From an uncultured Blautia sp. (lineage in GTDB: Bacteria; Bacillota; Clostridia; Lachnospirales; Lachnospiraceae): 14,037 nucleotides of DNA. The translations under genes were made by a program, and so were the position numbers. Under the pieces are notes generated by a model that was not told the DNA's origin, ran no database searches, and was given only the letters and a program-made list of their open reading frames with translations. Below, one piece after another: positions 1-7,873 of the stretch (positions are counted from its first letter, which is position 1; every line of letters begins with the position of its first letter). The stretch is from NCBI GenBank assembly GCA_900541345.1, contig UQJE01000065.1, positions 1 through 14,037 on the forward strand, written 5' to 3'.

Positions 1-2
1 GA

Positions 3-797
3 AGTACAAAGCCTCTGCAGCTTACGGAACCTGGCCGGCAGTACATCCGCACTGTAGAAAAGCTTATGTCTGTAGAAAACGACTTTACAGAATACATAAA
101 TGATTGGGGCGGACTTCAGGCAGGCAATCTTACCCTTGGGGGAAGCAGCCTTTTTTCTTCCTGGGTACTCCCTCCTCTTATGGCGGAATTTTCCAGAAAA
201 TTTCCTCTTGTAAAATTAAAACTGAAAGAAGAAAATACAACAGAGCTTACTGCTCTCCTTCAGGATGGAAAAATTGATCTGATGCTGGATAATGGAATTA
301 TTCAAGAAGAAAATTTTTCCTCCTGCATTTATCAGGAAGAGCATCTTCTTCTTGCAGTACCTGCCTCCTTTTCTGTAAACAGCAAATTGTCTTCCTTTCA
401 GATTTTGCCGGAACAAATTAGAGACAAAAGTTTTTTAAATTCAAAAGTTCAGCCTGTTCCCCTGATGTATTTTGAAGCAGAGCCTTTCATTATCTTAAAG
501 CCGGAAAATGATACAAGAAAGCGGGGAATGGGAATTTTCAGAGAAAACCAGCTTACTCCTAAAGTGCTTTTTGAATTAGACCAGCAGATGACCTCCTACA
601 ATATTACATGCTCCGGCATGGGCATCTCCTTTATAAGTAATACCTTGATTTCCCGCGTTCCCTATCACAACAATGTGATTTTTTATAAGCTGTCCGGGCA
701 GTACAGCCACAGAAGCATTTATTTTTACTGGAAAAAAGGGCGGTATCTGACAAGAGCAATGGAAGAATTTCTCCGCATGGCACAGGAAAAGATATAA
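3..797 (+). CDS. LysR-type transcriptional regulator, 5' end cut by window
   Basis: This is a partial LysR-family DNA-binding regulator. The frame is open from base 3, before the first ATG at 66. The residues read there (KPLQLTEPGRQYI) match the conserved end of the LysR winged helix-turn-helix, followed by the linker helix. The true start therefore lies before the window, and the ATG at 66 is only internal. The rest (about 240 residues) is the periplasmic-binding-protein-like effector domain, with the usual opening (GNLTLGGSSLFSSWVLPPLM), the following FPLVKLKLKEENTTEL stretch, and a late GMGISFISNTL loop. The family senses small molecules and often controls a divergent neighbour, which would be upstream of the window. 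It converges on kdpE with 4 bp between stop codons, so it is probably not part of the Kdp system. The effector is unknown. Confidence 0.9.
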   Translation, partial: STKPLQLTEPGRQYIRTVEKLMSVENDFTEYINDWGGLQAGNLTLGGSSLFSSWVLPPLMAEFSRKFPLVKLKLKEENTTELTALLQDGKIDLMLDNGIIQEENFSSCIYQEEHLLLAVPASFSVNSKLSSFQILPEQIRDKSFLNSKVQPVPLMYFEAEPFIILKPENDTRKRGMGIFRENQLTPKVLFELDQQMTSYNITCSGMGISFISNTLISRVPYHNNVIFYKLSGQYSHRSIYFYWKKGRYLTRAMEEFLRMAQEKI

Positions 798-801
798 TTT
801 T

Positions 802-1515
802 TTAATCTTCCACACTCAGCATTCTGTACCCGATTCCAATATGTGTCTGAATATACGCTGGCTTTTCCTTATCCTTCTCCAGTTTTTTCCGAAGAGAAGT
901 CATGTATACGCGAAGGGAAGAAATATCGCTTCCCATCCCGTTCTGCCATACTTTTTCCAGAATAAACTGATACGTCAGGACCTTGCCCACATTCCGGGCA
1001 AGAAGGCAGAGAAGACTGTACTCCAGTGGCATAAGATGAAGCTCCTCCCCGTCAAGCTTTACAACTGCCGCGCTGTAATCTATTTCCAGCCCTCCGTTTT
1101 TGAAAACGCTTTCGTTTGTGTTATCTTCCCGCATAATATACTGTACACGGCGGATCGTCGCCCGAAGTCTTGCAGACAGTTCTACTACGCTGAAGGGCTT
1201 TGTGAGATAATCGTCCGCTCCCACGTCAAGAGCCGCCACCTTGTCTTTTTCATCGCTTCTTGCACTGATCACAATGATAGGGGCTACCGACCAGGAACGG
1301 ATTTTCCGGATCACTTCAATTCCGTCCATATCAGGAAGCCCAAGATCCATAAGAATAATATCCGGATTGTTGGCTGCTGCCAGCATAATTGCCTGCGATC
1401 CGTTCTGCGCCGTATCAAATTTATACTTTTCCATTTCCAGAGTTGTGGTGATCAGGTTGCGGATCGGCTCATCATCTTCCACAACAAGAACTACCGGCTT
1501 GCCGCCTTTTATCAT
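802..1515 (-). CDS. kdpE: KdpE-family response regulator (OmpR/PhoB class)
   Basis: Cytoplasmic response regulator, 237 aa, expected to receive phosphate from the KdpD kinase encoded just upstream and to activate the kdp operon. The receiver domain (about 7-120) has the acidic pair D14/D15, phospho-acceptor D57 in LMDLGLPDMDG, S84 and K106 in DDYLTKPF. The C-terminal winged-helix domain (about 138-235) ends with RVYMTSLRKKLEKD and IGIGYRM, typical of KdpE. The ATG at 1515 is chosen because it overlaps the kinase stop codon by 4 bases (ATGA) and has GGAGGAG 8 bases upstream. An in-frame ATG at 1548 would add 11 unrelated residues inside the kinase gene. It is the last gene of the kdp operon. 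No terminator hairpin is seen after it. The family call is firm; the partner assignment rests on gene order. Confidence 0.93.
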   Translation of the reverse strand: MIKGGKPVVLVVEDDEPIRNLITTTLEMEKYKFDTAQNGSQAIMLAAANNPDIILMDLGLPDMDGIEVIRKIRSWSVAPIIVISARSDEKDKVAALDVGADDYLTKPFSVVELSARLRATIRRVQYIMREDNTNESVFKNGGLEIDYSAAVVKLDGEELHLMPLEYSLLCLLARNVGKVLTYQFILEKVWQNGMGSDISSLRVYMTSLRKKLEKDKEKPAYIQTHIGIGYRMLSVED

Positions 1516-3041
1516 AATCGAATCTCCTCCTGTTCCAGTGCAAAACAAAATACGGTTCCCGCTGGCTCGTTGTCATAAACCTTAAGGCTGCTTCCGTGTG
1601 CACCTATGATCGACTGGCAGAGAGGAAGTCCAAGCCCCATGCCTCTTCTGCCGTCGCTGACCGTATTATTTGCCGTATAATACATATCAAAAATTTTCTC
1701 TTTCTGCTCTTCTGTCAACCCTTCCCCGTTGTCTTTTACGGAAAAAAGAACCTTTCCCTTTAAAGCTTCCGCCCGGAGAATAATTTCTCCTCCCTCCGGC
1801 GTATATTTTACCGCATTGTCTACAAGATTGATCAAAACCTGCAGGATCAGTTTCACATCCATTTTCGCAATGAGGATTTCCTCACATTCCACCTGGATAT
1901 GCTGGTGTTTTCCCCTTCTGTTTATATGCCGCACTGCCTCGTCCAGTACTTCCTCTGCGATTTCTCCCTGGATATTTAATTCCATGCTTCCGTTTTCGAT
2001 TCTCGTAATTGAGAGAAGATTTTCCACAAGATTGATCAGCCACATGGAATCATTGTAAATATCATGGTATATTTTCTGCCGTTTCTCTGCCGAAAGGATT
2101 GTCTCATTTCCTATGAGATTTTCTGCATTTCCGGAAATACTCGTAAGAGGACTTCGAAGGTCGTGAGAGATCGAGCGAAGAAGATTTGCCCTTAACTGCT
2201 CTTTTTCCAGTCGAATCTCCGCCTCCCTCTGCTGCTTTAAAAGCTCCTCCTTTTCCATAGCAAAGGCACATTCATGGATCAGAGTGCCCACGATTCCCCG
2301 CTCAAAGGTGCGGATGGGTTCTCCCTCCATACCAATGGCAATAACTGCAAACATTCGCGCATCGCTTTTTACTGCAAGGAACATATACTTTGATTCTCCC
2401 AGTGTCTCTGTAGAAAATCCGGCATCCTCCTGATGCTGCCAGCACCATCTCACAACTGCCATATCTGTTTCCTGAAGAGCTTCTTCTCCGTTTTCTTTTC
2501 TGTAGGAAAGGGGAATACTTCCTTCCTCAGGCTCTCCAAGATAACAGTAGATGTTTTTTTCAAGAAGTCTGCCAAGCTGCTCCACGATCTTCTGGGCAAT
2601 CTCCTGGGTGGTGGAAGCTGTCTGAAGGCTTCGGCTCGCCTTTAATAAAAGCTCCGAGCGATAGGATTTCTTGGCATTCTGATAAGCATAATCCTTTACC
2701 TTTTTCGTGAGCATGGAGCAGATCATAAATGTGACAAACATTACGATAAAGGTCACGATATAGTTTGGATTATAAACGGAAAACGTAAAAACAGGAGCTG
2801 CAAAAAAGAAGTTGAAGGTAAGAACACCTAAAATACTGTAAATCAGTCCCCAGATATATCCGTCTGTAAAAAGAGCCACGATCAGATTTCCCAGGATATA
2901 CGTCATGATCAGATTTGCATCGCTGAACCCCCATCTTGCAAAAATCAGATCAATTCCTGTGGAAAGAAGAAGGCTTGCGCTGCAGTAACCTATATTTTTC
3001 CACATATGATTCCTGTTTTTTTCTTCCACTGCATCTCTCAT
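1512..3041 (-). CDS. kdpD: KdpD-type sensor histidine kinase half (DUF4118-GAF-HisKA-HATPase)
   Basis: Membrane histidine kinase, 509 aa, corresponding to the C-terminal half of classical KdpD. Four hydrophobic segments between about residues 15 and 111 form a DUF4118 module. A GAF-like region follows (about 135-265), then a coiled stretch rich in E, K and R, then HisKA with ISHDLRSPLT (phospho-accepting H293). The HATPase has the N-box NLVDNAVKYTPEG (N409), G1 DNGEG (437-441) and G2 GMGLGL (467-472). It lacks the N-terminal KdpD Walker ATPase and USP domains, which sit in the separate upstream gene. The start at 3041 has GGAGG 9 bases upstream, so it looks like a genuine gene start rather than a broken fragment. 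It overlaps kdpE by 4 bases, implying coupled translation. It presumably phosphorylates the KdpE encoded next to it. Confidence 0.92.
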   Translation of the reverse strand: MRDAVEEKNRNHMWKNIGYCSASLLLSTGIDLIFARWGFSDANLIMTYILGNLIVALFTDGYIWGLIYSILGVLTFNFFFAAPVFTFSVYNPNYIVTFIVMFVTFMICSMLTKKVKDYAYQNAKKSYRSELLLKASRSLQTASTTQEIAQKIVEQLGRLLEKNIYCYLGEPEEGSIPLSYRKENGEEALQETDMAVVRWCWQHQEDAGFSTETLGESKYMFLAVKSDARMFAVIAIGMEGEPIRTFERGIVGTLIHECAFAMEKEELLKQQREAEIRLEKEQLRANLLRSISHDLRSPLTSISGNAENLIGNETILSAEKRQKIYHDIYNDSMWLINLVENLLSITRIENGSMELNIQGEIAEEVLDEAVRHINRRGKHQHIQVECEEILIAKMDVKLILQVLINLVDNAVKYTPEGGEIILRAEALKGKVLFSVKDNGEGLTEEQKEKIFDMYYTANNTVSDGRRGMGLGLPLCQSIIGAHGSSLKVYDNEPAGTVFCFALEQEEIRL

Positions 3042-3095
3042 TGCTGCTTTCCTCCGTTTCTATGTTCTTATCATAACGCAAAATCATAAAAAATT

Positions 3096-3557
3096 CTACT
3101 TTTCTTTCTGAACAAGATAAATTCTGGCAAACACAAGGGCAGCCTCATTTAACATGGCTGTTAAAAGTCCGTACTCAAAAGAGGGGATTTCTCTTTTTTC
3201 TTCCAGTATGATTCCCATTACTCCATATATTTCCTCACTTGTTTTAACAGGAAGATACATGGCTTTTGCATCGGGAAGCGTGTGGGTACAGCAGCCTGCG
3301 CGTTTTTTATTTGCCATGACCCAGTCCACAACTGCACGTTCTTTTTCGTCCTGCGTTTTTCCAAGCTCCTCTTTTGATACGCCCTCTCTTGGAAACAGCC
3401 AGGGTCCTGTCGTCTTTTCATCTTTCCGCACATAAAATACAACGGAAAGATTCATAAGCTTCAGCACTTTTTCACTTAACTCCATGAGAAGGTCTTTCAC
3501 ATTTTCCACACGCCGCATTTTTCTGCTGTTTTCCAGAAGAAGCTCTGTTCTATACAT
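3096..3557 (-). CDS. GAF-like C-terminal piece of the KdpD sensor half, separated by a frameshift
   Basis: A 153-residue open frame in a different frame from the KdpD sensor half that it overlaps. It reads as the natural continuation of that protein. Its first residues (YRTELLLENSRKMR) align with the linker after DUF4118 in the kinase half (YRSELLLKASRSLQ), and the remainder aligns with the GAF-like region of the same protein, including a FEYGLLTAMLNEAAL match to FERGIVGTLIHECAF. Inserting one A in the A5 run (TTTTT at 3560-3564 on the + strand) would join the frames. The ATG at 3557 lies mid-helix and has no convincing ribosome binding site, so independent translation is unlikely but cannot be ruled out. 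It ends 54 bp before the kinase half. Whether the break is real, a sequencing error or recoded cannot be decided here. Confidence 0.7.
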   Translation of the reverse strand: MYRTELLLENSRKMRRVENVKDLLMELSEKVLKLMNLSVVFYVRKDEKTTGPWLFPREGVSKEELGKTQDEKERAVVDWVMANKKRAGCCTHTLPDAKAMYLPVKTSEEIYGVMGIILEEKREIPSFEYGLLTAMLNEAALVFARIYLVQKEK

Positions 3558-5113
3558 AATTTTTCTCTTGCCTGCCGCCTTCCTGTTGACAGCACAGTGG
3601 AAATAATAATGGAAAAAAGAAGCATGATCCCAAATGTCACACTGTACTCTCCACTGTAAAAAGTAAGGCTGTAATACGGATGTACAAAAAACCAGTCAAA
3701 AAGAAAGACGCTCAATACGGCTGCTGAAACAGCAATATACCGCCTTGTTGTATAAAGGGACAGAATCAGAATAGAAAAAAGGTATCCCATGATAATGTCC
3801 GCGTCCACAAAGCCCAGTTTTCGAAAAAGGAAACCAACGCCTGTTGCCATGCAGAGAGCTGCTGTTTCTTTTAAAAGATCCATATAAAGACTTTCTGTTG
3901 CCTTCGCGCTTACATACCGTTTTGGCGTATGAAGAAAATACCGTTTTTTCCCCGTATTTCCCATATCCGGAATAATAAATATATCAAGCTCCGGCATATA
4001 TTCACTGATCTGGTCTGTGAGCGTTCCTTTTTTCTGACCGAGAAGAATCCTGTGATTTGTTCTTCCAAGAACGAGCTTCGTGACGCTGCTGACTCTGGCG
4101 TATTCTGCAATCTGAAAGGCAATATCATTACCAAATACGGTTACCACCTTAGCCCCAAGCGCCTCTGCAAGGTGAATATTTTCATCACGTGCTTTTTTAA
4201 CTGCCGGTTCTGCATTTTGAAGGGCAGTTGTTTCCACATAAAGGGCAGTAAATTTTGCGTGAAAGGCATATGCCATTCTTGACGCACTTCGGATGACTTT
4301 TTTGCAGGAAGGAGCAGCGGAAATGCAGGTCATTATATGCTCGCCTTGATAATACTCTCCATTTTCTCCTGATTCATTTTGAATATGTTCTAAAATGGCA
4401 AGCCGATTTACTTTATCTGCCATTCTTCGAAGAGCAATTTCACGAAGAGCGATCAGCTTGTCTTTTGCAAAAAAATTCTGAAGCGCTCTCTCCGCCTGTA
4501 CTGCCTTATAAATTTTCCCTTCTTTTAATCGCTCAATCAGAATATCCGGTTCAATATCCACAAGCTTTACCTGATCGGCGGAATCAAATATTTTATCGGG
4601 AACACGCTCCCTTACATGGATGCCCGTAATGCTTTCCACAATATCGTTCAGGCTTTCCAGATGCTGAATATTTACGGTTGTATATACGTCAATACCTGCA
4701 TCAAGAATTTCTTCAATATCCTCATACCGTTTTCTGTGGCGCATCCCCGCTGCGTTTGTATGCGCAAGCTCATCAACAAGGACTAGCTGTGGTTTTCTTC
4801 GCAAAACAGCGTCAAGATCCAGCTCCCGGAGATCAATTCCCTTATATGGCACAAGAAGAGGGGGGACTTTTTCCAGTCCCTCCTCTCTTTTACTTGTCTC
4901 CGGTCTTGCATGAGGTTCAATATATCCGGAAACCAGATCTACGCCCTCTTTCAATAGCTCATGAGCTGCATCCAGCATGGCGCAGGTTTTTCCAACCCCT
5001 GCCGCATATCCCAGAAAAATACACAGTTTCCCTTTCTTTTCTTTCTCCTTCGCTTCTTCCTCCGCATGGATCCTTCTCAGCAATTCCTCCGGAGTCGCCC
5101 GTTCTGTGCTCAT
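3497..5113 (-). CDS. kdpD: KdpD sensor half (KdpD ATPase domain, USP domain, DUF4118), frameshifted near its end
   Basis: N-terminal half of KdpD as a separate protein. The KdpD domain (about 7-215) has Walker A GYAAGVGKT (35-43) and the Walker B region LVLVDELAHTN (110-120). A USP domain follows (about 257-385), with SAA at 265-267, then exactly 20 residues, then FTALY (288-292). This nearly matches the c-di-AMP motif SxS-X20-FTAxY described for Staphylococcus aureus KdpD. Hydrophobic segments at about 413-508 form a DUF4118 module. From residue 518 the frame is probably wrong: the last 20 or so residues are unrelated, and the true continuation (a GAF-like domain) is in the -1 frame to 3096. 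The ATG at 5113 is preferred over the GTG at 5131 because GGGGAGG lies 6 bases before it. It follows kdpC by 19 bp. It has no kinase core and must work with the downstream kinase half. Confidence 0.88.
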   Translation of the reverse strand: MSTERATPEELLRRIHAEEEAKEKEKKGKLCIFLGYAAGVGKTCAMLDAAHELLKEGVDLVSGYIEPHARPETSKREEGLEKVPPLLVPYKGIDLRELDLDAVLRRKPQLVLVDELAHTNAAGMRHRKRYEDIEEILDAGIDVYTTVNIQHLESLNDIVESITGIHVRERVPDKIFDSADQVKLVDIEPDILIERLKEGKIYKAVQAERALQNFFAKDKLIALREIALRRMADKVNRLAILEHIQNESGENGEYYQGEHIMTCISAAPSCKKVIRSASRMAYAFHAKFTALYVETTALQNAEPAVKKARDENIHLAEALGAKVVTVFGNDIAFQIAEYARVSSVTKLVLGRTNHRILLGQKKGTLTDQISEYMPELDIFIIPDMGNTGKKRYFLHTPKRYVSAKATESLYMDLLKETAALCMATGVGFLFRKLGFVDADIIMGYLFSILILSLYTTRRYIAVSAAVLSVFLFDWFFVHPYYSLTFYSGEYSVTFGIMLLFSIIISTVLSTGRRQAREKLCIEQSFFWKTAEKCGVWKM

Positions 5114-5132
5114 GTTTTTCCTCCCCGGCACA

Positions 5133-5765
5133 TCAGCCTTCCATAGCTTCTTTAATTTCCAGGTTACATTTTAATACGTTCACTTTTTCTTCTCCGAAAA
5201 TCCCGAGAGCCTTATGCTCTGTGTTGTTTTCTACGATTTTCTCTACTTCATCCTCAGAGAGTCCGCTTTTTGCAGCTACGATGGGAAGCTGTACTTCTGC
5301 AGATTCCGGGCTGATGTGAGGATCAAGTCCGGAACCGGAAGCAGTAAGCATATCTGCCGGAATTTCACCTGTAAATTCCTCGCCTGTCGCTTCCCTGTAT
5401 CTTTCCTTAAAAGCCTTTACATCATTTTCCACACGCGCTTTTAAGTCCTCGCTTGTAGCTCCGTAATTAAAGCTTCCGGAGGCAACCCCTGTATATTCGC
5501 CGCTTTCTTTTTCTTCTTTTGTATAAGTATTGTAATTTACAGAAGAAATTCTTCCATGAAAATACTGGTCGCCTTCAAACTCCTGTCCTACTACCTCAGA
5601 ACCAACTTCTTTTCCATCTGCCTTTACAATACTTCCGTTCGCCTGCCTGGGAAACAGAACCTGCCCGATACCGGTAAGAGCCAGGGGATAAATCACACCG
5701 CATATAAGAAGCAGGGTAAATGTAACTGCAGCCGCTTTTTTTAAATATTTTCCAAAATTCTTCAT
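5133..5765 (-). CDS. kdpC: Potassium-transporting ATPase subunit KdpC
   Basis: Single-span membrane subunit of the KdpFABC K+ pump, 210 aa, close to the usual 190-210. One N-terminal membrane helix (about 11-35) runs into the family signature YPLALTGIGQVLFP, then QANGS. The external domain carries the second signature GSGLDPHISPESAEVQ. In the family KdpC stabilises the KdpA-KdpB complex and is needed for pump assembly and high ATP affinity. It follows kdpB by 16 bp, with GAGG upstream of the ATG, and precedes the KdpD sensor half by 19 bp, so it is in the same transcript. The periplasmic part has an acidic, E/K-rich insert (around TKEEKESGEYTG), common in Gram-positive versions. No defect is seen. 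Confidence 0.96.
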   Translation of the reverse strand: MKNFGKYLKKAAAVTFTLLLICGVIYPLALTGIGQVLFPRQANGSIVKADGKEVGSEVVGQEFEGDQYFHGRISSVNYNTYTKEEKESGEYTGVASGSFNYGATSEDLKARVENDVKAFKERYREATGEEFTGEIPADMLTASGSGLDPHISPESAEVQLPIVAAKSGLSEDEVEKIVENNTEHKALGIFGEEKVNVLKCNLEIKEAMEG

Positions 5766-5781
5766 GTCATTACCTCTATTT

Positions 5782-7839
5782 TTATAATCCTAAAAGTGCC
5801 AGAAGTGGCGCAACTAAAATATCAATCAGTTTAATTCCGATAAACGGTACAATCACACCGCCAAGTCCATAAATTCCCATGTTTTTCATCAGCATTTTTT
5901 CGGAGCGCATTGGTTTGTATTTGACACCGCGCATGGCAATAGGAATCAGGCACGGAATAATAATGGCGTTGAAAATAAGTGCGGATAAGATCGCGCTGAA
6001 CGGTGTTGCAAGGTGCATAATGTTCAGGATTTCCATCTGCGGGATTACAAGGGTAAACATTGCCGGGATAATGGCAAAATATTTTGCCACATCGTTTGCA
6101 ATACTGAACGTAGTAAGAGATCCTCTTGTAATCAAAAGCTGTTTTCCGATTTCCACAACCTCCAGGATCTTGGTGGGGTCAGAGTCAAGGTCAACCATAT
6201 TCGCAGCCTCTTTTGCTGCCGTTGTTCCGCTGTTCATGGCAAGACCAACATCTGCCTGTGCAAGAGCCGGCGCGTCGTTTGTACCGTCTCCTGTCATCGC
6301 TACCAGTTTTCCTTCTGCCTGCTCTTTTTTGATGGCATCAATTTTATCCTCTGGTTTACATTCTGCAATAAAACCGTCTACACCTGCTTCTTTTGCAATC
6401 GTTGCAGCTGTCAGCGGGTTATCTCCTGTACACATAATTGTCTTGATCCCAATTTCACGGAGACGGGCGAAACGCTCTACAAGCCCCGGTTTTACTGTAT
6501 CTTTTAAGTAAATAACGCCGTATATTACATTTCCTGCACATACAACAAGAGGTGTGCCGCCAAGACTGGAAATTTCTTTTACAATTCCTTCCAGATCGTC
6601 AGGAATTGTTCCACCCTTTTCTTTTACGTATGTTTTGATGGCATCGTAAGCGCCTTTTCGAATTTCTGTGCCGTCTTTTAAGTTGACGCCGCTCATTTTT
6701 GTCTGTGCGGTAAACTCCACAAATTCCATCTGCTCTTTTGCATCTTCTCTGATACCTGTTCCAAGAGACATTCCAAGTTCTACCACAGATTTTCCTTCCG
6801 GTGTGGAATCACAGAGGGAAGTCATTACACTGTAATCAATTAAGTCTTCTTTTTTCTTTCCTTTTACCGGACGAAAATCTGCTGCAAGACGGTTTCCGTA
6901 TGTAATGGTTCCTGTTTTATCAAGAATCATGGTGTCTACGTCTCCGCAGGCTTCTACTGCTTTACCTGACATGGCAATTACATTAAATCTTGTTACACGA
7001 TCCATTCCTGCAATTCCGATTGCGGAAAGCAGACCGCCGATAGTAGTCGGAATCAGGCACACTAGAAGAGCGATCATGGTTGCCATTGGAATCTTTGCTC
7101 CTGCATAATCAGAGAAACAGTAAAGAGTGACAACCACAATAAGGAAAATAATAGTTAAACTTACAAGAAGCGTATTCAGCGCAATTTCATTTGGCGTCTT
7201 CTGTCTGGAAGCTCCTTCTACAAGAGAAATCATTTTATCCAGGAAAGATTTTCCAGGCTCTGAAGTAATTTTAATTTTCAGCCAGTCACTGACTACTGTG
7301 GTTCCTCCTGTAACAGAAGAGAAATCGCCGCCTGCCTCTCTCGTAACAGGAGCAGACTCTCCTGTGATCGCTGACTCGTCTACAGATGCAACACCTTCAA
7401 TTACCTCGCCATCATTTGGAATCACTTCTCCCATTCTTACCATGACTACATCGCCTTTTTTCAGCTCAGAAGCGTTGATCGTCTTTTCTGTGCCGTCTTT
7501 TAAAAGAAGATTTGCCACAGTATCTTTTTTTGTTTTCTTCAAAGAATCCGCCTGGGCTTTTCCACGTCCCTCTGCAACAGCTTCTGCAAAGTTTGCAAAA
7601 AGAATTGTTACAAATAAAATCACAGTTACTATTCCATTATAAATACGGAGGGAACTGTCATCTCCAAAAATCGTAGGGAAAATTGTCATGATCAGGCTGA
7701 TCACAAAACCAATTTCTACTACAAACATTACGGGGTTTTTCATCATATATTTTGGATTTAATTTCTGAAAGGCTCCGATAATGGAAGTTTTCAGAATATC
7801 CTTTGTAATAAATTTTGTCTTTTTATGCTCTTTTTCCAT
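5782..7839 (-). CDS. kdpB: Potassium-transporting P-type ATPase catalytic subunit KdpB
   Basis: ATP-hydrolysing P-type ATPase subunit of the K+ pump, 685 aa (E. coli KdpB is 682). The A-domain TGES motif is at 159-162, with the serine at the position of the inhibitory phosphoserine S162 of E. coli. The membrane motif CLIPTTIGGL (261-270), the phosphorylation motif DKTGT (D307) and the hinge motif TGDGTNDAPAL are all intact, so it should be active. The ATG at 7839 gives the family length and the usual opening before KLNPKYMMKNPVMF. An upstream in-frame ATG at 7893 would add 18 atypical residues and overlap kdpA. A weak AGGA lies upstream of the chosen start. It lies 34 bp after kdpA and 16 bp before kdpC. 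Confidence 0.96.
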   Translation of the reverse strand: MEKEHKKTKFITKDILKTSIIGAFQKLNPKYMMKNPVMFVVEIGFVISLIMTIFPTIFGDDSSLRIYNGIVTVILFVTILFANFAEAVAEGRGKAQADSLKKTKKDTVANLLLKDGTEKTINASELKKGDVVMVRMGEVIPNDGEVIEGVASVDESAITGESAPVTREAGGDFSSVTGGTTVVSDWLKIKITSEPGKSFLDKMISLVEGASRQKTPNEIALNTLLVSLTIIFLIVVVTLYCFSDYAGAKIPMATMIALLVCLIPTTIGGLLSAIGIAGMDRVTRFNVIAMSGKAVEACGDVDTMILDKTGTITYGNRLAADFRPVKGKKKEDLIDYSVMTSLCDSTPEGKSVVELGMSLGTGIREDAKEQMEFVEFTAQTKMSGVNLKDGTEIRKGAYDAIKTYVKEKGGTIPDDLEGIVKEISSLGGTPLVVCAGNVIYGVIYLKDTVKPGLVERFARLREIGIKTIMCTGDNPLTAATIAKEAGVDGFIAECKPEDKIDAIKKEQAEGKLVAMTGDGTNDAPALAQADVGLAMNSGTTAAKEAANMVDLDSDPTKILEVVEIGKQLLITRGSLTTFSIANDVAKYFAIIPAMFTLVIPQMEILNIMHLATPFSAILSALIFNAIIIPCLIPIAMRGVKYKPMRSEKMLMKNMGIYGLGGVIVPFIGIKLIDILVAPLLALLGL

Positions 7840-7873
7840 TTCAATCCATATCCTTTCTGACTTCGCATCCTGT

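Noticed and set aside
841..1578. Long + strand reading frame opposite kdpE
   Set aside because: It is antisense to a clearly conserved response regulator, has no recognisable domain and no ribosome binding site, and is a shadow of that gene.
3555..3570. A classical programmed -1 frameshift in kdpD
   Set aside because: The heptamer A-AAA-TTA lets only the P-site tRNA re-pair, and no obvious downstream stimulatory stem was seen; it is kept only as a minor alternative to mutation or sequencing error.
5114..5131. GTG start for the KdpD sensor half
   Set aside because: The codons MPGRKN come from the ribosome binding site itself (GGGGAGG); the ATG at 5113 is correctly spaced from it.
5879..6511. 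210-codon + strand reading frame inside kdpB
   Set aside because: It is antisense to the conserved P-type ATPase core; its composition reflects the complement of kdpB codons.
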